DNA from: Streptomyces sp. BA2
GTDB taxonomy: Bacteria > Actinomycetota > Actinomycetes > Streptomycetales > Streptomycetaceae
Reading direction: 5' to 3'
Assembly: GCF_009769735.1 (NCBI RefSeq)
Contig: NZ_WSRO01000002.1
Coordinates: forward strand, 3,856,001 to 3,920,000
DNA: 64,000 bases
The stretch's first letter is position 1. Every line of letters starts with the position of its first letter. Below are positions 33,712 through 41,901 of this stretch, in pieces. The notes beneath the pieces are model-generated. The model had not been told where the DNA came from. It saw nothing but the letters and a program-made list of their open reading frames with translations, and did no database searches. A program made the position numbers and the translations under genes.

Positions 33712-35318
33712 CCACGGCCACGCTCGGGCCCCACCGGGAGGCCCACGGCGCGACCGCACTGAACCGGCGCAAGAGGTGGCGCCCGAGCCCGTACGCCGTG
33801 TTCGGCGGTCTCTTCTGGATCGTCATGTCGCTCGCCTTCTGGCGGGTGCCGATGTGCTGCGACTTCGGGCAGCACGCCGCGGTCGTCGAGCGTCTCAAGT
33901 CCGACCTGCTGCACCCGCGCCACCCGATGGCGGACCTGCCGGGCGCGGGCAGCCCGTACTACTCGCCGTACGCGGTGGCGCAGGGCCTCTTCGCGCGCGT
34001 GACCGGGCTCGCGGGCTGGGAGGTCGTGAAGCTGGCGGGGCCGCTGAATCTGCTGGTGCTGCTCACGGGTCTGGGCCGGTTCGTGAAGGTCCTGACGCCA
34101 CGTCAATGGGCGCCGGTCCTCGCCCTGTTGGCGATGGTGGTGCTCTGGGGCACCCGGATGGCGTGGTGGAGCGGCTATCTGGGCCTGATGTCGATGACGG
34201 GGAACCTCGCCTATCCGTCGACGTTCGCGATCGGCCTGGCGTTCTGGGCGTGGGGGTGGGCGGGCTCGCTCGCGAAGTCACCGCGGGGTGTCCTCGCGTA
34301 CGTGGGGCTCGGCGCGCTCTGCGGGGTGGTCCTGCTCGTCCACCCCATCTCGTCCGTGGCGGCGGTGATCGGCGTCGTGGCGTTCGCGGCCTCGGCCCGG
34401 CGGCCCTTCGGGGCGCTGTGGAAGTGGGCGGCGACCGCCGTGACGGCGGCGGTGATCGCGGCGAGCTGGCCCTACTTCTCCGTCTTCTCCCTCGTCGGTG
34501 ACGAGAGCGTCGACTGGATCCACCGGCAGCTCTACACCGAGATGCCGCAGCGCTTCTGGCTCGCGCTGATCGGGCTGCCCGCGCTCGCGCTGCGCTTTTG
34601 CAAGAACCGGCGCGACCCGCTGGTCCTGATGTTCGCCCTGGACTGCGCTGTCGTGGCGTACGGCTGGCTCAGCGGCCACTACACCTACGGCCGCATCCTG
34701 GGCCTGACCTTGGTCCCCCTCCAGTTCGCCCTCGCGATCGAGCTGGCCGCGCCCCGCCCATGGCGGCGGTGGCGCATGGCCCTGGGAGGAGTCGCGGCCA
34801 CCGGAGCGGCCGTCGGCTTCTTCACGCTCCAGGCGGGCGCGGTCGTGCCGCGCGCCCTGGACCCGGTGGGCTTCGACCAGCCGCCGCGCTGGCCGGGCTA
34901 CGGCTGGGCGGTGCGCCACTTCGACCGGGGCGACGTCGTCCTGACCAACGGCTACTACCCCACCCGCTCCATCCCGGCGTACGGCGCCAATCTCGTCGCC
35001 CCGGCCTGGCCTGACGCCTCGCTCGCCGAGGACACGCGCAACCACCGTCTCCAGAAGGTGCGCGACTACCTCTCGCCCGATTCGACCCGCGCGGAACGCA
35101 CGCGGATCGTCCGCCGCTACGACGTGCGCTGGCTGCTGCTCTCGCCCGACCAGAAGGTTCCGGACGAGGCCGTGGTGGTGGCGTGGGGGCCGCGTACGGG
35201 TGAGGTGCTTGCGCGGGTGAGCGGCGGGCACACGAACGTGAGCGGCGGGAAAACCGAGGCGGACGACGGAAGAGCGACACAGAACGAGGGCAACACGAAC
35301 CAGCCGAAGACCCCCTAA
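33708..35318 (+). CDS. Polytopic membrane protein, possible GT-C type enzyme
   Basis: 536 residues with about ten to twelve helices starting at PYAVFGGLFWIVMSLAFW; the C-terminal 150 residues are largely soluble and end in a Gly/Thr/Asn-rich tail. Features that recall lipid-linked-sugar-dependent glycosyltransferases are an early loop with CCDFGQHAAVVERLKSD, YYSPYAVAQGLF and a long extracytoplasmic C-terminus with YYPTRSIPAYG. No family was identified with confidence. The ATG overlaps the stop of the large fusion gene, and GGAGAGG lies 9 bases before, so the two proteins are made together. Likely role: membrane step in glycopolymer assembly (inference). Confidence 0.8.
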   Translation: MTTATLGPHREAHGATALNRRKRWRPSPYAVFGGLFWIVMSLAFWRVPMCCDFGQHAAVVERLKSDLLHPRHPMADLPGAGSPYYSPYAVAQGLFARVTGLAGWEVVKLAGPLNLLVLLTGLGRFVKVLTPRQWAPVLALLAMVVLWGTRMAWWSGYLGLMSMTGNLAYPSTFAIGLAFWAWGWAGSLAKSPRGVLAYVGLGALCGVVLLVHPISSVAAVIGVVAFAASARRPFGALWKWAATAVTAAVIAASWPYFSVFSLVGDESVDWIHRQLYTEMPQRFWLALIGLPALALRFCKNRRDPLVLMFALDCAVVAYGWLSGHYTYGRILGLTLVPLQFALAIELAAPRPWRRWRMALGGVAATGAAVGFFTLQAGAVVPRALDPVGFDQPPRWPGYGWAVRHFDRGDVVLTNGYYPTRSIPAYGANLVAPAWPDASLAEDTRNHRLQKVRDYLSPDSTRAERTRIVRRYDVRWLLLSPDQKVPDEAVVVAWGPRTGEVLARVSGGHTNVSGGKTEADDGRATQNEGNTNQPKTP

Positions 35319-35321
35319 TCG

Positions 35322-35333
35322 GATAATTACTAG
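35322..35333. promoter_or_regulatory. AT-rich element GATAATTACTAG
   Basis: This stands out in very GC-rich DNA and matches 11 of 12 bases of GATAATTAGTAG on the minus strand at 44816-44827. Both lie 20-30 bases upstream of glycosyltransferase genes. It may be a shared promoter or regulator site. Confidence 0.45.
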
Positions 35334-35340
35334 CAACCTC

Positions 35341-35346
35341 TAAAAT
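35341..35346 (+). promoter_or_regulatory. Candidate -10 element for a leaderless GT2 transcript
   Basis: TAAAAT matches five of six bases of the vegetative -10 and ends 7 bases before the GTG at 35354. No ribosome site precedes the GTG, so the mRNA may start at the initiation codon. No good -35 is visible at 17-18 bases. Confidence 0.4.
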
Positions 35347-35353
35347 TTCCCCC

Positions 35354-36991
35354 GTGGATCCCTCTCTGTCTCTCTCGCCCCCGTCGCCCCAGATCTGCGT
35401 CGTCGTGATCGGCTACAACGACGCCGCGCACGTCACGGACGCGGTGCGCTCGGCCCTCGCCCAGGGCCCCGCCGTCCGCGAGGTGATCGCCGTCGACGAC
35501 TGCTCGACGGACGACAGCGGCGAGCTGCTCGCGGCGCTCGCCCAGGAGGACCCGCGCGTCAAACCCATCCGCCGCTCCGTCAACAGCGGCGGCTGCGGCA
35601 CTCCCCGCAACGACGGCATCGAGGCCACGACGTCCGCGTACGTGATGTTCCTCGACAGCGACGACGTCCTGCCGCCGGGCGCGGTCGACGCCCTCCTCAA
35701 GGCCGCCGCGCGGCACGACGCCGAGGTGGTCACCGGACTCTGCGTACGCCGCGAACTGCCTTCCGGACGCGAGAGCACCTGGCAGCCCATGCTCTACACG
35801 AAGCCCCGTCTCATCGCCCGTCCCGAGCTGCGCACCCGCCTGGTCCACGACACCCTCTGCGTCAACAAGCTCTACCGCACCGACTTCCTCCGCAAGCACA
35901 CCCTCCGCTTCCCCGAGGGCCGCTTCACGTACGAGGACTTCGTCTTCACGGCCCGCGTCCTCGCGGCAGGACCGCGCATCGCGCTGATCACGGACCCCGT
36001 CTACGTGTGGAACGTGCGCCGCACGGCGGCCAAGCTCTCGATCTCCCTGGACCGCTCGGGCATCGCCAACTGGCAGGCCCGCCTGGAGGCCCACCGCCAG
36101 TCGGTCGAGATCCTCCAGGAGGCGCGGAGCGCGTCGGGGGACGCGGGCAAACGGCTCGCGCGCGCCGCCCGCGCCAAGTTCGTCGACCACAGCCTGCGGA
36201 TGTACGCGCGCGAGCTCACCACGCGGAGCCCGGAGTACCGCCGGGAGTGGTGGACGGCCACGCGCGCGTACCTCGCGACCTTCGACGCGGCCGACCTGGA
36301 CGCGGCGCCCGCGCCGGGCCGGATCATCGCCCGCGTGATCCTCGCCTCCCCCGAGCCGCGCGACCTGACCCGCCTCCAGGAGGTGGCGGCCCGCCCCGCG
36401 CGCCTGTCGCCGCCCTACCCGCGCTCGCCCGACGGCACCACGCCCACCTGGTCCCAGGACCTTTCCCAGGTGACCCTGGAACACCTCCTCGTACGCCCCA
36501 TCCGCCTCCTCCCGCTGGCGGTGGACGCGGAGCTGCGGCCGCGCGCGGGCGGCAGCCGCCTCACGCTGCGGCTGCACGAGCTGTACGGGCGGGTGGCGGA
36601 CGCGGGCCCGACGACGGTGGACGTGGAGCTCGTGCCGAGGAGCGGCGACGGCCCGGTGCTGCGCCGCACCGCGGCGTTCAGCCCTTCGGACCCCGGGACC
36701 TGGCTGACCGAGGTGGTCCTCGACCTGGGCTCGCTCGGCGGCGGCGTATGGGACCTGCGGCTGCGCCTCCACTTCGGCGACGGGACGGCGCGCGAGACGA
36801 CGGCGCGGGCGGTGGCGGGGCCAGGGCTGCTGCGGCGCACGGCGCTGCCGTCACGCCGGGGAATCCTGCTGGCCCAGCCGTACAGGACACAGGCGGGGAA
36901 CCTGGCGGTGCGGCTCGCGCCGGGGTTGCGGGGGATGCTGGGGGTGGCGCGAAGGCGGCTCGCGCGGTGGGTGAGCGGAGCCGGCCGCTGA
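35354..36991 (+). CDS. GT2 glycosyltransferase
   Basis: 545 residues, GTG start. Residues 1-270 form the GT2 fold: ICVVVIGYNDAAHV, VIAVDDCSTDDS, SGGCGTPRNDG and the metal site LDSDDVLPPG near 98. TYEDFVFTARVLAAG is the usual mid-domain acidic motif. The C-terminal part (about 350-545) is beta-rich with repeated arginines and resembles the middle region of the 962-residue fusion at 41898-44786. It has no TagF-like domain, so it looks like that fusion without its transferase half. galE follows 75 bases downstream, so the sugar added may be galactose-related (inference). Confidence 0.9.
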   Translation: MDPSLSLSPPSPQICVVVIGYNDAAHVTDAVRSALAQGPAVREVIAVDDCSTDDSGELLAALAQEDPRVKPIRRSVNSGGCGTPRNDGIEATTSAYVMFLDSDDVLPPGAVDALLKAAARHDAEVVTGLCVRRELPSGRESTWQPMLYTKPRLIARPELRTRLVHDTLCVNKLYRTDFLRKHTLRFPEGRFTYEDFVFTARVLAAGPRIALITDPVYVWNVRRTAAKLSISLDRSGIANWQARLEAHRQSVEILQEARSASGDAGKRLARAARAKFVDHSLRMYARELTTRSPEYRREWWTATRAYLATFDAADLDAAPAPGRIIARVILASPEPRDLTRLQEVAARPARLSPPYPRSPDGTTPTWSQDLSQVTLEHLLVRPIRLLPLAVDAELRPRAGGSRLTLRLHELYGRVADAGPTTVDVELVPRSGDGPVLRRTAAFSPSDPGTWLTEVVLDLGSLGGGVWDLRLRLHFGDGTARETTARAVAGPGLLRRTALPSRRGILLAQPYRTQAGNLAVRLAPGLRGMLGVARRRLARWVSGAGR

Positions 36992-37066
36992 CGCTGCCCG
37001 TACACACACCTCTGCGACACTGCACACCCACCCGCTCGAACTCACACAGAAGGCTGACTGACGACG

Positions 37067-38050
37067 ATGACCTGGCTGATCACCGGCGGTGCCGGCTACA
37101 TCGGGGCACACGTGGTCCGCGCCATGACGGAGGCGGGCGAGCGGGCCGTGGTCTACGACGACCTGTCCACGGGCATCGCCGATCGCGTCCCGGAGGGCGT
37201 ACCGCTGGTGACGGGTTCGACCCTCGACGCGGACCTGTTGTCCCGCACGCTGAGGGAGCACGCCGTCACGGGTGTCGTGCACCTGGCGGCGAAGAAGCAG
37301 GTGGGCGAGTCGGTGGAGCAGCCGCTGCGGTACTACCACGAGAACGTGGAGGGACTGCGGGTCCTGCTGTCGGCGGTGACGGAAGCGGGGGTCGCGTCCT
37401 TCGTCCTCTCCTCATCCGCGGCCGTGTACGGCATGCCTGACGTGGACCTGGTGACGGAGGAGATCCCCTGCCTCCCGATGAGTCCGTACGGCGAGACGAA
37501 GCTGGCGGGTGAGTGGCTGGTCCGCGCGACGGGCCGGGCGCACGGCCTGTCGACGGCGTCGCTGCGCTACTTCAACGTGGCGGGCGCGGCGAGCCCCGAG
37601 CTGGCCGACACGGGCGTCTACAACCTGGTCCCGATGGTGTTCGAGAAGCTCACGGACGGCGAGGCACCGCGCGTCTTCGGCGCCGACTACGCCACGCCGG
37701 ACGGCACGTGCGTACGCGACTACATCCACGTGGCGGACCTCGCCGAGGCCCACGTGGCAACGGCCCGCAAGCTGGCCGAGGCGCCACGCGGCACCGACCT
37801 GACGCTCAACATCGGCCGAGGCGAGGGGGTTTCGGTCCTGGAGATGACGAAGGTGATCAACGAGGTCACGGGCTACGACGCACCGCCCACCGTGGCCCCC
37901 CGCCGCCCCGGCGACCCGGCGAGGGTGGTGGCATCGGCGTCCCGCGCCGCCACGGAACTCGGCTGGTCGGCCAAGCGGGACGTACGCGAGATGGTGACGT
38001 CGGCGTGGGCGGGGTGGGTTCGGACGCATCCGGAGGCGGCGAGGAGCTAG
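37067..38050 (+). CDS. galE: UDP-glucose 4-epimerase
   Basis: Short-chain dehydrogenase-fold epimerase interconverting UDP-glucose and UDP-galactose with bound NAD, 327 residues. GGAGYIG at 7-13 is the Rossmann NAD site; VHLAAKKQVGESV, SSSAAVYG, then SPYGETK supplies the catalytic Tyr and Lys (YxxxK); NVAGA and DYIHVADLAEAH are GalE-specific. The length is normal for the family (about 330). It probably supplies UDP-galactose to the neighbouring glycosyltransferases. Some GalE-like enzymes act on other UDP-sugars, so the exact substrate is an inference. Confidence 0.93.
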   Translation: MTWLITGGAGYIGAHVVRAMTEAGERAVVYDDLSTGIADRVPEGVPLVTGSTLDADLLSRTLREHAVTGVVHLAAKKQVGESVEQPLRYYHENVEGLRVLLSAVTEAGVASFVLSSSAAVYGMPDVDLVTEEIPCLPMSPYGETKLAGEWLVRATGRAHGLSTASLRYFNVAGAASPELADTGVYNLVPMVFEKLTDGEAPRVFGADYATPDGTCVRDYIHVADLAEAHVATARKLAEAPRGTDLTLNIGRGEGVSVLEMTKVINEVTGYDAPPTVAPRRPGDPARVVASASRAATELGWSAKRDVREMVTSAWAGWVRTHPEAARS

Positions 38051-38104
38051 CCCCGGAGTTTCCGGAGCTCCCGCGGTTCGTGAAGCGGCTGTCGGCCGCG
38101 GCTT

Positions 38105-38131
38105 GCACGGCATTCCCACGACACGCCGTGC
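38105..38131. terminator. Possible weak hairpin between convergent genes
   Basis: Seven-base arms GCACGGC and GCCGTGC with a 13-base loop, located between the galE stop and the TetR stop. It is weak, but it lies in the right place for both genes. Confidence 0.35.
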
Positions 38132-38212
38132 GAGGGGCGGCCCCGGCGGGACTTTCCTGCAGTCACACCCCAGCCGCCGATCCCACCCCAGCCGCGCTCA
38201 CAACAGCCGCAC

Positions 38213-38845
38213 TCACAACGCCCGCAGCGCCGCCGCCGTAGCCGAGGCGAGGCTGCCCAAGTACCCCTTGGGCAGCTCGGCCCGGACCACCACGGACCGC
38301 CAGTAGAGCGGCCCCGACACCAGGTCGAGCGCGAGGTCCTCGTCGACCCCGTCCCGCACCTCACCCCGCGCCACGGCCGCCCGCACGATGCCGTTCGCCA
38401 CCCCGTGCTGCCCCTCCCGCAGCGCCTTCTGCATGGCCTCCGCGATCTCCGGGTTGCGTGCCGCCTCCGCCTGGAGGTCGGGGATGACCTGCGAGGCCAC
38501 GGGGTGCCGCAGGGCGCGCGACGTCACCTCGTAGAGGAGTCGCAGGTCGCCCTCCAGGGAGCCGCTGTCGGGCATCGGCAGGCCCTGGACCGCTATCGCC
38601 GACACCAGGTCGAGCACGAGGTGCAGCTTGGAGCGCCAGCGCCGGTAGACGGCGGTCTTGCCGACGCCCGCGCGGCGCGCGATGCCCTCGATGGACATGC
38701 GTGCGTACCCGACCGCCGCCAGCTCCGCGAAGACGGCGGACCTGATGGCCTCGGTCACATCCTCGCGGAGCACCGCGGCCCCCGCGGGCGCCCTGCGGCG
38801 GGGCTGCTCACGCGGCTGTTCATCTCCTGGCCTGCTCGTCGTCAT
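38213..38845 (-). CDS. TetR family transcriptional regulator
   Basis: 210 residues. The N-terminal helix-turn-helix is typical: AVFAELAAVGYARMSIEGIA, then RRAGVGKTAVYRRWRSK, the DNA recognition helix, near residues 35-75. The C-terminal ligand-binding domain (about 90-210) resembles TetR_C_16-type actinobacterial regulators. It is divergent from the TagG/TagH-like exporter, and the 115-base gap holds two operator-like repeats, so it probably represses both itself and the exporter until a ligand, perhaps an envelope intermediate, binds (inference). ATG 38845 lacks a ribosome site; a -10-like TATGCT ends 6 bases upstream, so the transcript may be leaderless. Confidence 0.93.
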   Translation of the reverse strand: MTTSRPGDEQPREQPRRRAPAGAAVLREDVTEAIRSAVFAELAAVGYARMSIEGIARRAGVGKTAVYRRWRSKLHLVLDLVSAIAVQGLPMPDSGSLEGDLRLLYEVTSRALRHPVASQVIPDLQAEAARNPEIAEAMQKALREGQHGVANGIVRAAVARGEVRDGVDEDLALDLVSGPLYWRSVVVRAELPKGYLGSLASATAAALRAL

Positions 38846-38866
38846 GCGAACAGCATAGAACGTGAC

Positions 38867-38944
38867 GACGATACGGTTGCGTTCCGACGTAGCGACACCC
38901 TACTCTCGACGTTGCGACGATACGGGTCCGTCCCGACGTAACGA
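38867..38944. promoter_or_regulatory. Two operator-like repeats for the TetR regulator
   Basis: Two 29-base copies (38867-38895 and 38916-38944) share 25 bases, start 49 bases apart and each contain an imperfect dyad TACGG-N5/7-CCGaCGTA. The first overlaps the predicted exporter -35 and the TetR promoter; the second lies just after the predicted exporter start point. Confidence 0.75.
38877..38906 (+). promoter_or_regulatory. Candidate promoter of the TagGH-like exporter
   Basis: TTGCGT (38877-38882) and TACTCT (38901-38906) are 18 bases apart. Transcription would start near 38913, between the two operator-like repeats and about 48 bases before the GTG of the permease gene. Confidence 0.5.
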
Positions 38945-38960
38945 GTAAGGAGCAGCGGCA

Positions 38961-39872
38961 GTGACTCAGGTCCTCGACGCACCACCCCGCACGGGGGCCG
39001 CGGCGCCCGACCCCGCCGAGCTCGCCGCCCGGCACGGCCTGACCGTCAGCGGCGCCCGCCCCACGCTCCCCGCGTACGTCCGGCAGCTGTGGCAGCGCCG
39101 CCACTTCATCACCGCCTTCGCGACGGCCAAGCTCACCGCCCAGTACAGCCAGGCGAAGCTCGGCCAGGTCTGGCAGGTGATGACTCCGCTCCTGAACGCG
39201 GCGGTCTACTACTTCATCTTCGGCGTGCTGATGAACACCAAGCACGACGTCCCGGACTACGTCCCGTTCCTGGTCACCGGCGTCTTCATCTTCACGTTCA
39301 CGCAGAGCTCGGTCATGGCGGGCACCCGCGCCATCGCCGGCAACCTCGGCCTGGTGCGTGCCCTGCACTTCCCGCGGGCCGCGCTGCCGGTCTCGTTCAG
39401 CCTGCAACAGCTCCAGCAGCTCCTGTTCTCCATGGGCGCGCTCGTCGTGATCCTGCTCTGCTTCGGCGTCCCGCCGAGCATGTCCTGGCTCCTGGTGGTC
39501 CCGGTCCTGCTCCTGCAGTTCACGTTCAACACGGGCCTTGCCCTGGTGATGGCCCGCCTGGGCAGCAGGACGCCCGACATCGCGCAGCTGATGCCGTTCG
39601 TGCTGCGTACGTGGATGTACGTGTCCGGGGTGATGTGGAGCATCGACGCGGTCCTCAAGGACCAGCACCTGCCGCACGCCCTCCAGGTCCTCCTGGAGTG
39701 CAATCCGGCCGCCATCTACATCGACCTGATGCGCTTCGCGCTCATCGACAGCTTCCAGGCGGACCAGCTCCCGCACCACGTCTGGGCGTGGGCGGTGGGC
39801 TGGGCGCTGCTCGCCGGAGTCGGCGGATTCATCTACTTCTGGAAGGCAGAGGAGACGTACGGCCGTGGCTGA
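38961..39872 (+). CDS. ABC-2 polysaccharide/teichoic acid exporter permease (TagG-like)
   Basis: 303 residues with six membrane helices. An amphipathic N-terminal segment (RQLWQRRHFITAFATAKLTAQYSQAKLGQVWQ) precedes the first helix; the AQYSQAKLGQVWQ stretch matches the cytoplasmic gate region of TagG, RfbA and KpsM-type permeases. GTG 38961 has AAGGAG 9 bases upstream. It pairs with the ATPase gene that overlaps its end by 8 bases. Together they should export an undecaprenyl-linked glycopolymer to the outer face. Regulation by the divergent TetR protein is likely. Confidence 0.92.
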   Translation: MTQVLDAPPRTGAAAPDPAELAARHGLTVSGARPTLPAYVRQLWQRRHFITAFATAKLTAQYSQAKLGQVWQVMTPLLNAAVYYFIFGVLMNTKHDVPDYVPFLVTGVFIFTFTQSSVMAGTRAIAGNLGLVRALHFPRAALPVSFSLQQLQQLLFSMGALVVILLCFGVPPSMSWLLVVPVLLLQFTFNTGLALVMARLGSRTPDIAQLMPFVLRTWMYVSGVMWSIDAVLKDQHLPHALQVLLECNPAAIYIDLMRFALIDSFQADQLPHHVWAWAVGWALLAGVGGFIYFWKAEETYGRG

Positions 39873-40710
39873 GACGACGATTGCACCCCTCGCTGAAACC
39901 GCACCCGCCCACGCACCCGCACCCGCACCCGCACCCACTGTCATCGCCGACCAGGTGGACATCGTCTACCGCGTCCACGGCGGCGCCACGACGGGCCGCG
40001 GCAGCGCGACCGCCGCGCTCGGCCGCATCCTCAAGCGCGGCAAGGGGGGCAAGGGCGGCGAGTCCCCCGGCGTACGCAAGGTGCACGCCGTCAGGAAGGT
40101 CTCCTTCACCGCCCACAAGGGCGAGGCCATCGGCCTGATCGGCACGAACGGCTCGGGCAAGTCGACGCTCCTGAAGGCGGTCGCCGGGCTTCTCCCCGTC
40201 GAGAACGGCCGCATCTTCACCGACGGCCAGCCCTCCCTCCTCGGCGTGAACGCGGCCCTGATGAACGACCTCACCGGAGAGCGCAACGTCCGGCTCGGCG
40301 GTCTGGCGATGGGCATGAGCCGCGAGCAGATCCAGGAGCGCTACCAGGACATCGTCGACTTCTCCGGCATCAACGAGAAGGGCGACTTCATCACGCTCCC
40401 GATGCGTACGTACTCCTCCGGCATGGCGGCCCGGCTCCGCTTCTCCATCGGCTCCGCCAAGGACCACGACGTACTGCTCATCGACGAGGCCCTCGCGACC
40501 GGCGACCGCTCCTTCCAGAAGCGCTCGGAGGCCCGCATCCGCGAGCTGCGCAAGCGCGCGGGCACGGTCTTCCTGGTCAGCCACAACAACAAGTCGATCC
40601 GCGACACCTGCGAGCGCGTGCTCTGGCTTGAGCACGGCGAGCTGCGCATGGACGGCCCGACGGAGGACGTCCTGAAGGAGTACGAGCGCTTCACGGGCGG
40701 CAAGAAATAG
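39865..40710 (+). CDS. ABC exporter ATP-binding protein (TagH-like)
   Basis: 281 residues, GTG start inside the end of the permease gene with GAGGAGA upstream. The N-terminus is a short Pro/Ala repeat from an imperfect CACCCG run. ATPase motifs: Walker A GTNGSGKST, signature YSSGMAARL (the TagH/RfbB-type variant of LSGGQ), Walker B VLLIDEALATGD and the H-loop VSHN. The long insertion before Walker A (RGSATAALGRILKRG) is typical of polysaccharide exporters. There is no C-terminal carbohydrate-binding domain, as expected for the TagH-like short type. It powers export of the glycopolymer through the permease. Confidence 0.93.
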   Translation: MAETTIAPLAETAPAHAPAPAPAPTVIADQVDIVYRVHGGATTGRGSATAALGRILKRGKGGKGGESPGVRKVHAVRKVSFTAHKGEAIGLIGTNGSGKSTLLKAVAGLLPVENGRIFTDGQPSLLGVNAALMNDLTGERNVRLGGLAMGMSREQIQERYQDIVDFSGINEKGDFITLPMRTYSSGMAARLRFSIGSAKDHDVLLIDEALATGDRSFQKRSEARIRELRKRAGTVFLVSHNNKSIRDTCERVLWLEHGELRMDGPTEDVLKEYERFTGGKK

Positions 40711-40725
40711 CCGAGCCGCCCCGCC

Positions 40726-41901
40726 CTACCGCTCCAGGAAGAGGAACAACTCCTCCCAGCGCCGCACGACTTCACCCGTCGTGTAGCGCTGGATGTTCAC
40801 CCTGGCCAGCTCCCCCATCCGGTCCCGCAGCTCCTTGTCGGACATCAACGTGTCCAGCCTGCGCGCCAGTTCAGCCGTGTTCCCGAGCTGTGCAAGCAGT
40901 CCGTCCACGCCGTCCTGGACGATCTCGTGCACGCCCGGCGCGCAGTCGAAGGCCGCGCACGGCACGGCGGTGGCCATCGCCTCCATCAGCGCGAGCGGGA
41001 AACCCTCGCCCCGCGACGACTGCACGAACACCGAGCCGCCCCGCAGCGCCCCCGGCACATCGCTCGTGCGGCCCATCCACTCAACGGAGCCGTCGAGGCC
41101 GAGGGACGTGCACTGCTTCTTGAGTATCTCCTCGTCCTCGCCGGAGCCGTAGATCCGCAGCTTCCAGTCCGGGTGCAGCGGCGCGACCTCCGCCCAGGTG
41201 TCGAGGAGCATGTCGATGCCCTTCTGGTCGTGCAGGCGGCCGATGCTCGTGACGATCTTCTCGGTGCGCCGCGAGGGCACTTCGGGCATGAACGGCAGCG
41301 GGTTCGGCATGAAGGACGCGTTGTCCATGCCCTGCCTGATCCACAAGTCGGCGTCCTCGCGGGTCAGCGCGAGCATCCGGTCGATGTCCTTGTAGTGCTT
41401 GCGCACCCGCCCGAACCGCGAGCACGCCCGCGAGTACGCGAACGACTCGTGGCTCATGCCGATGACCAACATGCCGGTGGTGTCGGCGAGTTCCACCCAC
41501 TCCATCGCCCACACCTGCGTGACGATGACGACGGCGCCGGGCCCTGCCTGCGCGAAGAGCGCGGTCAGCTTGGCGGCCTGCTCGTGCATGCCCTCCGCGC
41601 GCCGCTTGCGCAGCCGGTGCTCGGCCACGTTGAGCCGCCCCTTGATGCCGCGCGCCGGGCCGACGCGCGGCGGGTGCTCGTCGTACAGCGTCGTGGTGGG
41701 GTACGGCAGGTCCGTGCCGACGTCCTGCGGGACGCCGGGGTCCGTGATGCCAATGACGTGCACGCGGTGGCCGCGCTCGACGAGGAGGCGGGCCATCTGG
41801 TGGGACCAACTGGTGATCCCGCCCAGCTCGTTGACGCTGTTGGAGACGAAGAATATGTCCCGCGTCCGCTGAGCCGTCCGAATCGCTGCTGTCTGACTCA
41901 C
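40726..41901 (-). CDS. GT4 glycosyltransferase
   Basis: 391 residues, GTG start overlapping the upstream stop (GTGA). The N-terminal domain begins DIFFVSNSVNELGGITSW; the donor domain has VTSIGRLHDQKGID and SSRGEGFPLALMEAMA with the EX7E motif, then CAPGVHEIVQ. It is closely similar over its whole length to the GT4 at 11771-12952, for instance in VTQVWAMEWV against VTQVWPMEWI and GMSHESFAYSRAC against GMSHESYAYTRAC. It lies downstream of a GT2-TagF-like fusion, as does the other copy. Its 3' end faces the exporter ATPase gene with a 15-base gap. Specific sugar unknown. Confidence 0.92.
   Translation of the reverse strand: MSQTAAIRTAQRTRDIFFVSNSVNELGGITSWSHQMARLLVERGHRVHVIGITDPGVPQDVGTDLPYPTTTLYDEHPPRVGPARGIKGRLNVAEHRLRKRRAEGMHEQAAKLTALFAQAGPGAVVIVTQVWAMEWVELADTTGMLVIGMSHESFAYSRACSRFGRVRKHYKDIDRMLALTREDADLWIRQGMDNASFMPNPLPFMPEVPSRRTEKIVTSIGRLHDQKGIDMLLDTWAEVAPLHPDWKLRIYGSGEDEEILKKQCTSLGLDGSVEWMGRTSDVPGALRGGSVFVQSSRGEGFPLALMEAMATAVPCAAFDCAPGVHEIVQDGVDGLLAQLGNTAELARRLDTLMSDKELRDRMGELARVNIQRYTTGEVVRRWEELFLFLER

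Noticed and set aside
39901..39940. CACCCG run as a possible CRISPR-like or variable repeat
   Set aside because: It is a short imperfect in-frame simple repeat coding for Pro/Ala at the TagH-like N-terminus.
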